From Verrucomicrobiota bacterium (GTDB lineage Bacteria > Verrucomicrobiota > Verrucomicrobiia > Verrucomicrobiales > Verrucomicrobiaceae): a DNA stretch of 64,000 nt. Shown piece after piece: positions 30,901 through 38,864 of the stretch. The notes under the pieces were generated by a model. That model saw nothing but the letters and a program-made list of their open reading frames with translations, searched no databases and was not told the origin of the DNA. The stretch spans positions 1 through 64,000 of the forward strand of contig CAUJJC010000351.1 in assembly GCA_963204975.1 (NCBI GenBank), written 5' to 3'. The translations under genes and the position numbers were made by a program. Position 1 is the first letter of the stretch. Every line of letters starts with the position of its first letter.

Positions 30901-33900
30901 CGTCGTAGGCGCAGCTCGACCCATGATTAAGGGCATCATAAACGGTGACCGGATTGTGCGATCCGTCGAAAAACGCGATCTTCTTATTTCCCAAAGGAGT
31001 GGTGGCTTGCGCAATGTGATCCTGTCCATCGTGCAGATAGCTGGTGCGGTTCCCCAGTGCGTCCACTGTGGCTGTCTTCCGGCGGCGCTGATCGAAAATG
31101 TGAGTGGTGCGTTCGCCCAGAGGATTCACCTCCACGGTCTGGCCGGGCGCATAGTAGTAGCGCCACACGCGGGCGGCATCGCCCTGGCTGATCTGGGCCG
31201 TCACACGGTCCTGGCTGTCAAATTCGCTGTTCTGCACCAGGAACTCTCCTGCATGATTCTTCATCCCTGTGAGCCGCCGCTGTGCATCATATTCGAAAGT
31301 GGTCGTTTTGCCCTCCACATCCGTGCTGGATTGCAGCGATCCATCCACCTGAACGAGGAAAGATACGGAGCGCCCCGTGCTGTCACTGACGCCAGTCATT
31401 CGCCCGGAAATGGGGCTGTATGCCAGCGTGAGGCTGCGTCCATAGCAGTCCGCCACACTCTCGACTCGCTTCTTCGTCGCATTCCATACGAAGGTGGCCT
31501 CCCTGCCCCATTGATCGGTTACTTTCGCCAGGGTGCCGTCGATATTGTAGGTCCATGTATTGCCGTGGCGTTCCTGGACGATGAACTGGCCAGTGCCGTT
31601 TTTCGTCAGCGTCGCCGTAACGCCCGGAGGCGACAGGTAAGTGCCATCCGGGAGACGCTGAAACTCCAGCACCCGGTCTGCGAGGTTGACGACTGCACTG
31701 TTGTTGTAGAGCCGGTCGGCCACCCACTTGGCCGCAAGCATGGCCGCAACCCAGTTGCGCGGCGTGGTGCCCCGGTTCTTGAACACGTCCCATGTGGCAT
31801 AGATGCCCATGATCGCCGCCGCCGCGTGCTGCGCACTGCTGCCGCCCAGGGCACCCTCAATATCAGAACGCTCCGTGGCAGTGAAATGAAGACTGTGATT
31901 CCAGCCGTAGCCCAGGCCCGAGGGATTGATCTGTCGCTTGCCTCCATGGTAGTGCCTGCCGAAAGAGATGCCACGCGGCAACGATCCATCTCCCAACGTC
32001 AGATCGATTTCATCGTAGGTGAACTGACCGCTGCCCATGTCCACGGGATCACCGCCAGTGTGCAAAGCCTGTGTCACTGGCGCATAATTCATGCGGCCCG
32101 ATGATTGAAGGAACTGGTCATAGGCTTGATAGGCGTTCATCGGAGCGCTTGTGCCTGAATAGCCGCCAAAGTATCCCCCAGTGATCTTCATCCCCACATT
32201 CAATCCCCCTGTAGTGGTTGGCTTCCAGGTCATGTAGCCTGCGCCCTGCCAGGAACCAATCGTGATCAGCCCGTCTCCAGGCACTAGAGCGAAGCCGGTC
32301 GTAGAGGTGACCGCACTCTCAATGGCGGCAATATCTGCCGCCTGATAGTGTGTCAGCGCCCCATAAACGGAAGTCAGCCAGTTGGTATTCGTGGCCAGAT
32401 AGGTGGTGCCATTGGCCAGATTCCCCGCTGCTGTGAGGGAGGCGGTGCTCGCCGCAGACTGCCCGCCCTGCTGTTGCGCAATGACACCGTGCTCCATGGC
32501 ACTGCCAATCATGGCCAGCGTGCCCAGCCAGGTATCCGTATCCGCCGCTGTCACCGCTGTGGTCCGGCCAGAAGCAGTCGTAAACTGAAGCGGAAAGTCC
32601 ACATAGTAACCCCCTTCACCAGTGGTCGTATTATACTCATCTGCCATGAAGCCCAGGCGGTGGTGGTAAAACCCGGCAATGCCAGCCATATCCGCCAGCA
32701 ACTTTCCGGCGCTCTGAGTTTGATGCATCCAGGCATAACCGACCACCGCCTGTGCCTCGGCCTTCAACCTGGGCGAGATCGCCGGATTGCTAAGCGCCAG
32801 TGTTTCCTGCTTTTCCTGATGTCTTCTCAAGGCAGCCTGAGAGCCATCCATGCCATACACCACAGCCCGGATACCCACTCTCGGCACCGTCTGCACAGGG
32901 CCGGTTTGATCACCAAACGTGCCGCCGGCATGGTCGATGCTGAACACCACGTCAATACTCGCCGGATTGGGCGCAATCGCTTCCTGAGCGATCACGCTTT
33001 CATCCAGCCATAGCTTGCTCAGCGCCCCCATCTCCATCCACAACGTCTTCCCCTGCAACTCCGCCAGCCTCAGGCTCACATTGATAGACCCCGCCTGCAC
33101 CTGCATTGTGCTAAACAACGTGGAAGGCAGAGCGTCATATACCGGCAAGGGCGCAGGCGATTGGGTGGTGTCCACCGACAGCGGGAAATATACGGACGCT
33201 CCGCTGCCTGCTTCTGCCCCAGCCACAGGGACCAGACCGCCCGTGATGTCTGTGGGGTTCGCATTCGGCATGTTGGACCGGATGTAACTGAGAAGAGCGT
33301 TCGTGCGTCCGCTCAATTCCGTTCCCAACCCGGCTTCGTTCATATTCCTTACCGAGTGGGGAGTGGAAACCGATCCTGCTGACGCCGCACTCAGCAGCAC
33401 AGATCGGGAGTATTGTGCCGCTGTAACCATATTGACCGCTGGTGTCCGGTTGTAAGTCTTGAAGGAGGCATCAAACCAGATCGCATTGCCGCCGCTGGTC
33501 AGTTGCACCTGCACCCACCAGTGCCTCCATGCATACGCCACCAGCGTGCCGCCTGTGGTGAAACCTTTCACGACATCAGCAACGGGCGTCCCATGCTCTG
33601 TGAGCACCGAATCCACCAGAGACGCCACCGGATCGACACCAAGCCAGTGATTGATGTCCTTGCCCGTGCTCGTGTCGTTGAATGGAACGCTCACAAACCC
33701 TTGCACATATTTCGCTGTGCTGACCGTTGGGCACAACCGCAGCAAGGCCACCAGTAACGCAGCCGTATCCGCATCATTGCCACTGCGTTCCAACAAAGTC
33801 GCCGCAGCCCCCTTTCGAATGCCGTAGTAGTGGGAAAACGCGATATTGTCCCGCACCCAGAAGAACAAAGCATAGGGATCATATCCCAGACCAAGCGCGA

Positions 33901-34180
33901 GTTCCTGAAGTTCGGGCGTCACCTCGTCTGCTGCGTTACCTACCGATAAAGTCGATGCTGCTGCCGCCGCCCCGGCCTCGCTTTCGCCAGTCACTGTTGC
34001 CAGCGGCGCGGCACCATCAAGCATCACAAAAGTATCCTCTGTTAGAATCGTCGATGGCAACACTGGATCAGCAGCAGGATTCAGCACGATCCATCCAGGC
34101 TCTTCCTGAGCCATCAGCGAGGAACAAATAAAAGCCGTTACGGCCAGCATCAAAGGCAATGGCAGGGTCTTCATAATCAA
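27986..34180 (-). CDS. Exported RHS/YD-repeat polymorphic toxin with N-terminal transglutaminase-like region and C-terminal WHH-type nuclease-like tip
   Basis: Signal peptide; many YDxxGRL-type repeats; RARYYHPWLARFVSEDPIGFDGGLNLFAFANGSPISLLDASGL core end; variable C-terminus with GTVWHHPIETPNVMRLLRVGEHTNPALQPVLHPG. Confidence 0.92.
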   Translation of the reverse strand: MIMKTLPLPLMLAVTAFICSSLMAQEEPGWIVLNPAADPVLPSTILTEDTFVMLDGAAPLATVTGESEAGAAAAASTLSVGNAADEVTPELQELALGLGYDPYALFFWVRDNIAFSHYYGIRKGAAATLLERSGNDADTAALLVALLRLCPTVSTAKYVQGFVSVPFNDTSTGKDINHWLGVDPVASLVDSVLTEHGTPVADVVKGFTTGGTLVAYAWRHWWVQVQLTSGGNAIWFDASFKTYNRTPAVNMVTAAQYSRSVLLSAASAGSVSTPHSVRNMNEAGLGTELSGRTNALLSYIRSNMPNANPTDITGGLVPVAGAEAGSGASVYFPLSVDTTQSPAPLPVYDALPSTLFSTMQVQAGSINVSLRLAELQGKTLWMEMGALSKLWLDESVIAQEAIAPNPASIDVVFSIDHAGGTFGDQTGPVQTVPRVGIRAVVYGMDGSQAALRRHQEKQETLALSNPAISPRLKAEAQAVVGYAWMHQTQSAGKLLADMAGIAGFYHHRLGFMADEYNTTTGEGGYYVDFPLQFTTASGRTTAVTAADTDTWLGTLAMIGSAMEHGVIAQQQGGQSAASTASLTAAGNLANGTTYLATNTNWLTSVYGALTHYQAADIAAIESAVTSTTGFALVPGDGLITIGSWQGAGYMTWKPTTTGGLNVGMKITGGYFGGYSGTSAPMNAYQAYDQFLQSSGRMNYAPVTQALHTGGDPVDMGSGQFTYDEIDLTLGDGSLPRGISFGRHYHGGKRQINPSGLGYGWNHSLHFTATERSDIEGALGGSSAQHAAAAIMGIYATWDVFKNRGTTPRNWVAAMLAAKWVADRLYNNSAVVNLADRVLEFQRLPDGTYLSPPGVTATLTKNGTGQFIVQERHGNTWTYNIDGTLAKVTDQWGREATFVWNATKKRVESVADCYGRSLTLAYSPISGRMTGVSDSTGRSVSFLVQVDGSLQSSTDVEGKTTTFEYDAQRRLTGMKNHAGEFLVQNSEFDSQDRVTAQISQGDAARVWRYYYAPGQTVEVNPLGERTTHIFDQRRRKTATVDALGNRTSYLHDGQDHIAQATTPLGNKKIAFFDGSHNPVTVYDALNHGSSCAYDGQNHLVSETDRNFKTTLYSDYNAQHQPQTVTAPSGVITTYTYVPASSPGAGGVHTVSVAGTLKSVSVYDSYDRPWKITTGTGADAGTVTFLYNTRGDLTSVEDSRGNITTYDHNLRRQLVDTFHPGSMPGDPDANIHHTYNDNRDLETTTTARNHTTTFRYTRLSKPWKTLFPDPGNPAQVTDYDLADRPTDTTDPTGIVITRELDALGRPWKVRNALFHTVETTFDDDGRITDVKNPLNFTTHTDYTNRNEVWKTTQPDGFFVEHSYDNEGRPLTLKNRTGTSWTYTYDNYGRANGLTSPTSRSTSWTYDSQGRILRRNEPSGQWTKLLYDSRDRVKGVEFYATSSATTPVGSLASTFDGNGNLLTLTEGSAVLTRTYDRRNAVATFTNALNETFLYRYDANGNLTRLTLPDGKILDYTYDSRDRLSTVTDWAARTTTLSWDAASRLTQVTRPNGTTRKLFYDAAGRFIRAEERKADGHLITLVRLGLDVAGRIDKRFVVPIPPGATAPVPNLTYTAENWISGYSHDADGNLLAIPVVPAVSTQPYGISLPQASPGIKLVHPSLSNATWDQRNRLTSLTLSPSGTVSFTYDAEGRRLTKTSSAGTTRYVHNPHGLSGLSEVTVEHRPGGSTRWYVWGGPAGLLYEERSDGTLRYYHTDQVGSVLALSDGTGAVTGRLDYTPYGLIAQRSGDTDTPFQFNGAYGVMWDEETGLIHMRARYYHPWLARFVSEDPIGFDGGLNLFAFANGSPISLLDASGLCADNFALYDWTTLLPKSPAGGHVELPTFERSHTQIMPSESSSRSAEDISGARYYGSLRGHMAEGASIAADLALAGASLPARTTTAVARGAAAAVRTGAPRNLNVYETIFEAPITGTTRGAHRASANRFLANQMGNDAGLAGMMNQELGTNVLQHMRSGKSLLNPPGTVWHHPIETPNVMRLLRVGEHTNPALQPVLHPGPNGIGGFGTFYGP

Positions 34181-35163
34181 GGATTGGTGAGGAGGTTGCC
34201 TTCACGGTCATACGTGAAGCTAGTGGTAGGGCTGCTCATTTTGGTCACATGCCGCAGCCGGTTGATCGTATCGTAAGTCATCTGCGTCGCCTTCGCGGTG
34301 AAGTCATTGGAGCGCGGATCAAAATTGAAATCGTATTCATCCAGGTTGTTGAGCGAGTCCGCATCCCCGTCCGCCGTCGCATCGGCGGCGCTCATCGCAT
34401 TGAGCCGATACATCGCCTCCCAGCCATCGGGCAGCCCATCCCCATCCGTGTCTGCCAGCAGCGGGTTGGTGCCAAACACGTTCACCTCATACCAATCCAG
34501 CAGCCCGTCCCCATCCGTGTCCAGTCCGCCACCGTTGGTCTGCTGCAATCCCACCCGGAAGAACATCCGGTCCGCCGTGCCGGTGGCGATGGTGATGGCT
34601 TTCAGGCTGCCATCGCCCCACACCTGCTGATCGTTGGTCCACGTCACAAGGTCCGCGCTGCGCTCGATGAGATAGCTCATCCCGGCCACGCTGCGGAAGC
34701 TCAGCGTGAAAGAGCCGGGGCCGCTCGCCGTCGTGGGCGTGTTGCTCATGTAAGCCCAGGGCTCATCGACCACCCAGGGGTTGGTCCCCGTCACGGATTC
34801 CTCCAGATTGGTGCGGTTGTCGCCATCGGGATCGCCCAAGGTCGTCAGCATGCCGCCGCTGCTGTGCTGGGCGAACCACGCATCATCAAGCTGATCGCCG
34901 TTCGCGTCGCCAATGACCACCATGCCCCAGCCGATATGCGGATGCGCGCTGTCGGTGGGATCGCTCCAGTTGAGGCTCTCCACCAAATTCGGGCGACCAT
35001 CACCATCAGGATCAGCGCTGCCAGTGAAGGCGGCGATGTTGTAAGCGGTCTGCCAGGCATCATCCAGGCCATCGTGGTCAGCATCTGTGGCCTGCGCCAC
35101 GCCAGCCAAGAGCATCACCGCCAGCACAGCGGTCGCGGTTCGGGGATTCAACGGTGAGTTCAT
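34177..35163 (-). CDS. Exported thrombospondin type 3 repeat (Ca-binding-like) protein with C-terminal YD-repeat tail
   Basis: DTDGDGLLDWYEVNVFGTNPLLADTDGDGLPDGWEAMY; ends MTYDTINRLRHVTKMSSPTTSFTYDREGNLLTNP; stop overlaps RHS start (ATGA). Confidence 0.85.
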   Translation of the reverse strand: MNSPLNPRTATAVLAVMLLAGVAQATDADHDGLDDAWQTAYNIAAFTGSADPDGDGRPNLVESLNWSDPTDSAHPHIGWGMVVIGDANGDQLDDAWFAQHSSGGMLTTLGDPDGDNRTNLEESVTGTNPWVVDEPWAYMSNTPTTASGPGSFTLSFRSVAGMSYLIERSADLVTWTNDQQVWGDGSLKAITIATGTADRMFFRVGLQQTNGGGLDTDGDGLLDWYEVNVFGTNPLLADTDGDGLPDGWEAMYRLNAMSAADATADGDADSLNNLDEYDFNFDPRSNDFTAKATQMTYDTINRLRHVTKMSSPTTSFTYDREGNLLTNP

Positions 35164-35204
35164 AAGTTCACAGGGGTTCGGTTCTCGGTTCTCGGTTCTC
35201 AGTT

Positions 35205-35366
35205 TCAGCTTTCTTGTTTCCGCTTTTCTTGCCGTCTCTTCTCCGCCTTGGACATCAGCGCCAGAGCGAGCAAAGAGGCGGCCTCCAAAGGAGTGACGGG
35301 CCGGGACGGCGAAGGCACCACCGAGAGCACGGGTGGTTTCGTGAGTGAGTGACAACGGGCGTTCAT
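35205..35366 (-). CDS. Candidate 53-aa small protein upstream of the TSP3/RHS operon
   Basis: ATG at 35366: MNARCHSLTKPPVLSVVPSPSRPVTPLEAASLLALALMSKAEKRRQEKRKQES*; below the ORF-track size cutoff. Confidence 0.45.
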   Translation of the reverse strand: MNARCHSLTKPPVLSVVPSPSRPVTPLEAASLLALALMSKAEKRRQEKRKQES

Positions 35367-35420
35367 AGGACTCGGTTCTCAGTGTTTCAGTTCTCTGCTT
35401 TTCCCCCCACGTCTGGGCAC

Positions 35421-35447
35421 AAAAGAGGGCGCGAACCTGTCGCGCCC
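35421..35447 (-). terminator. Intrinsic terminator ending the structured RNA
   Basis: 8-bp perfect stem GGGCGCGA/TCGCGCCC followed by TCTTTTGT on minus strand. Confidence 0.75.
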
Positions 35448-35600
35448 TTCACCGAGGCACCTGGAAGCGCCTACCTGACGAGACGCAGACAAGCCGCGCC
35501 CCGGTCGGGCGCGCTTCCCTTGGATTCATCAGGTGGGGCGGCAAAAAATTTCCAGGTTTTCGGTGAAGCCCCGCTGTCCCTGTTTCAGGACAGCACGCAA
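35421..35600 (-). ncRNA. Structured RNA: long rod-like hairpin followed by an intrinsic terminator (6S-like or 5' leader; identity unresolved)
   Basis: Inverted arms CTTCACCGA-aa-ACCTGGAA (35550-35568) and TTCCAGGT-gcc-TCGGTGAAG (35447-35467), inner ACCTGATGA/TCGTCAGGT and GCGCCC/GGGCGC stems, then terminator GGGCGCGA-CAGGT-TCGCGCCC-TCTTTTGT. Confidence 0.55.
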
Positions 35601-35721
35601 ATGGATGTGGTGATGTAAGAGGTCAGCGTCAGTCGATAGGCAAAAGAGCGCGAAGGGGGTGATCCGAAGAAAAGAGAGAACCGACAGGGGTATGGCGCAG
35701 ACTTCGCACCATGGCCAGAAC

Positions 35722-36456
35722 TTACGCAGAAGCAGGAGACGAAGGAGCGGGCGGCACCGCCGGAGCAGGGGCCGTCGTCTCACGTCCACCACCCGCGTCC
35801 ACTATGATGCGGGCACTTTTCCATGCCTGAGCGAAGCGTTCACCTGCCGGACTGGCTCCGAACTGAACGACGAGATCGTCCATGCTAGCCACCTGATCCA
35901 GGAGTCCGGCAATGTCGGTCTCGATTTCCTTGAGCAGCGCACTGCGGTTGACGATCTGACCGCGTGGCGTGTTCATGACGGCGCTGTAAGCGGCGATGGC
36001 TGCCGTGAGCGCAGCGATGCTGGCGGCGGTGACACCTCGTCCGGCGGCACCGGCTTCATTCGCAGCGCTTTGTGCGACATCGCGGATGGCCGTCGTCTGG
36101 GTGACCAAGTCCTGCGCACGAAGGCGGACGATCTCGCTCTTACTGTAGTCGATCTTGCCACGCCGGTCCAAATCGCCTGTCTTTTTAAAATGGTTGGCCA
36201 GAGCACGCGCGAGGACATAAGCCGCATCCTCCAGCACGGTCTCAGCGGCGGCCTTGGCATCAGAGGCACCGCCTGTTGCCGCATCAACCTGGGCGGCCTT
36301 GGCGGTGACGGCTCCATAGGCATTAGCAAGGGTATCGAGATCAGTGCCGAAATCAGCTGGCTGCTGGTTTTTCCAAATAGACTGATAGTCATTGCTTTGA
36401 GCCAGGGTGATGCACGCACCCACCATGTTGAGCTGGTTTTGGAGACGAGAATTCAT
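35722..36456 (-). CDS. Hypothetical Ala-rich helical protein
   Basis: 244-aa ORF MNSRLQNQLNMVGACITLAQSNDYQSIWKNQQP with Pro/Ala-rich C-terminus. Confidence 0.6.
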   Translation of the reverse strand: MNSRLQNQLNMVGACITLAQSNDYQSIWKNQQPADFGTDLDTLANAYGAVTAKAAQVDAATGGASDAKAAAETVLEDAAYVLARALANHFKKTGDLDRRGKIDYSKSEIVRLRAQDLVTQTTAIRDVAQSAANEAGAAGRGVTAASIAALTAAIAAYSAVMNTPRGQIVNRSALLKEIETDIAGLLDQVASMDDLVVQFGASPAGERFAQAWKSARIIVDAGGGRETTAPAPAVPPAPSSPASA

Positions 36457-36890
36457 AGGAATTCAAGAATGGGGAAAGGGCGTGAAATACTCAAGCTGAA
36501 AATGAAGAGGATCGCCAAAATATCCACTCACTCACGCTGCAAGGCTTGATTTTCTGAAAAATCGGGGGCTCAGCGACAGTGCGCCAGCCGTAAGAAGCTG
36601 TGGATAAGTCGGCGGAAGCACCGTTCGTGCCGATTGCGGAGCTGTCAGCGTCCGCAGAAAGGCTGCGCGTCGCAAAGGAGAGAGTGTCAGCACGGTTTGA
36701 TGGCTTGCACAGGCCTCTCGAACCAAGGTTAGTCTCAATTGCAGCACCGTCAGTCTCAATTGAAGGGCTGCGCATGTCTTTGGAACAATTGCAGATCAGC
36801 TTTGAACCGACGTTCTCGTTACCCGAAATGCGTGACCGGCGTCTGGTTCTTCCCCAAACCCTGACCCACTGATTGCTTGAACAACATGTA

Positions 36891-37030
36891 AACTGGTCAC
36901 TCACGGCGGCGGCTTTAGCGAGGGTGTAGACACTCAGGCCGAGAGCCGTGCGGCGCTCGGCGATCTCGGCACCGATGCGTTGATTGAGGAAGGAAATGTA
37001 GTCGTCAGGTGAGCGCTCAGAATGAGACAT
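36891..37030 (-). pseudogene. Truncated XRE-like helix-turn-helix N-terminus
   Basis: MSHSERSPDDYISFLNQRIGAEIAERRTALGLSVYTLAKAAAVSDQ then HTH similarity stops abruptly. Confidence 0.4.
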
Positions 37031-37166
37031 AGCGCACGGGGAGTCACGACCGCGAACCTGGATTTGCAAAATGGTCCACAGACCATCAAAGCCCATCGTC
37101 TCGATGGGTCTCGAAGTTTGTAAACATGCATCACCTCACGACGTGAGATCTGCCCGTCCGAAGCGA

Positions 37167-38813
37167 TTATCGCTTCGGCGCATTCGAAACGCTGGAGGCC
37201 GTGTATTCAGCTTCGTCGATCACGCCATCCTTGTTCATATCGCGAGCGATGAACCAGCCAGCCGCATCGGTGGCGTTTCGATTGGCGCTGAACTCTTCTT
37301 TGCTCAGCCTGCCATCGGCATTGGCATCGAGCTTCTTGAACATCTCCGCACGCTTCGGATCGCTCTTGCTTCTCCCCTTCCCTTTGCCTTTCTCATCAGG
37401 GGGGATGGGCAGCGGCAGGTAGTCGTAGTCGAGGATCATCTTCCGCTGCAATGCGGTCTTGAGTTCCATCGTGACGGCTTCGAGTCCTTTCTGACCGTAG
37501 AGATTGTGCAACTCGCTGGGGTCTTGCTTCAAGTCGTAGAGTTCATACACCGGACGAGGATGCGTGAACCACACGGCTTCGAACTCCGATGCCAGCCGCC
37601 CTTCCTCGTGGGCCTTCGTGATGTCTTTCCAACTGGGATCACCCGCGCTGTCCACAGGCGAGTAGCGCTGATAGGGCGAGACATTGTAGATCAACTTGTA
37701 GCCCGCACTGCGGACACAACGACTGAAGTCCACACTGCTCGCAGCGGTGTTCGCCGTGAAGGTCGAACTGCCATGTGGACCACGCTCAGCGAAGATGTAA
37801 GTGCGCTCTTGGGGAAAGGATTCCCCTTTGAGCAAAGGCATGAAACTCACGCCACTGATGCGCTCGGGCACGGCGAGACCTGCGGCCTCCAGGCAAGTGG
37901 GAGCGATGTCTTCACCCGAGATAAGAACACTCGAATCACCGCCCGGCTTGATCACGCCAGGCCACCAGGCAAGCAGTGGAACATTGAGCCCTGGATCATG
38001 CAGCGAGCCCTTGCCGCTCGGGAAGGCCATGCCGTTATCGCCCATGAAAATGATGAGCGTGTTCTCCAATCCGGCACGCTCCTTCACGATGTCGAGCACG
38101 CGCTGGAAGTCGCCATCGCAATGCTCGATCTCGCCCTCGTAGCGTGAGAGATCCTCGCGCACGCTAGGCAGATCAGGAAGGAATCCCGGCACTTTCAGCT
38201 TGGCCGGATCAGGCGGATTCTTGCCCGAGGTCCATGCATGATGCGGATCACTGAATCCGACCCACAGGAAGTAAGGCGCATCCTTCGGACGCTGATCAAA
38301 GAACTCATTCATCCGTGCAGGCACGCTCTCCTGACCACTCGAGTCCACGTAGTTGAAGCGATCTTTGAAGGTGAGCATACGATGCTCATCGAAGACCTGC
38401 GATGAAGCCTCTGGCGCTTTGCCCGAACCATCCAGATGATAACTCCGCCCGAGGCAGCCCACGAAGTAGCCGCCCTCCTTGCGCAGCATCTCGGGGAACG
38501 TGATCTCGTCGCGAGGAAGTGGCGATGAGAAACGTGTGATGCGCGCCGCCACGGGCGAGCGCCCGGTCATGATGGTCGCGCGCGATGGCACACACTGCGG
38601 AGCACCCGTGAACATGCGACGGAACTTGATCCCCTCCGCCGCGAAGCGATCAAGATTCGGCGTCTTCATCTCCTCGCGTCCATAGCATCCGAGAAACGGG
38701 TAGCTGTGATCATCCGAGAGGATGAAGACGATGTTGGGCTTGGCCTCAGCGCTTGATGAAAAGGCGAGAACAACCAGGAGAGCGGTGAACAAGGATCTCA
38801 TGCCCGCCCACAA
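37167..38813 (-). CDS. Type I sulfatase with C-terminal EF-hand pair
   Basis: FILSDDHSYPFLGCYG; CVPSRATIMTGR FGly motif; C-terminal DANADGRLSKEEF and DMNKDGVIDEAEY. Confidence 0.93.
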   Translation of the reverse strand: MWAGMRSLFTALLVVLAFSSSAEAKPNIVFILSDDHSYPFLGCYGREEMKTPNLDRFAAEGIKFRRMFTGAPQCVPSRATIMTGRSPVAARITRFSSPLPRDEITFPEMLRKEGGYFVGCLGRSYHLDGSGKAPEASSQVFDEHRMLTFKDRFNYVDSSGQESVPARMNEFFDQRPKDAPYFLWVGFSDPHHAWTSGKNPPDPAKLKVPGFLPDLPSVREDLSRYEGEIEHCDGDFQRVLDIVKERAGLENTLIIFMGDNGMAFPSGKGSLHDPGLNVPLLAWWPGVIKPGGDSSVLISGEDIAPTCLEAAGLAVPERISGVSFMPLLKGESFPQERTYIFAERGPHGSSTFTANTAASSVDFSRCVRSAGYKLIYNVSPYQRYSPVDSAGDPSWKDITKAHEEGRLASEFEAVWFTHPRPVYELYDLKQDPSELHNLYGQKGLEAVTMELKTALQRKMILDYDYLPLPIPPDEKGKGKGRSKSDPKRAEMFKKLDANADGRLSKEEFSANRNATDAAGWFIARDMNKDGVIDEAEYTASSVSNAPKR

Positions 38814-38864
38814 CGTGGCGAACTATGAAGTCCTACATTCGTTCTTTGCGTCGAAGCTCTGGAA

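Noticed and set aside
35160-35400. Repeated GGTTCTC(G/A) runs upstream of the TSP3 gene
   Set aside because: Short low-complexity repeat, insufficient to call a regulatory element
35520-35535. CTGATGA hammerhead-ribozyme-like core on the minus strand
   Set aside because: No adjacent stem II followed by GAAA; the motif instead pairs with TCGTCAGG in the long hairpin
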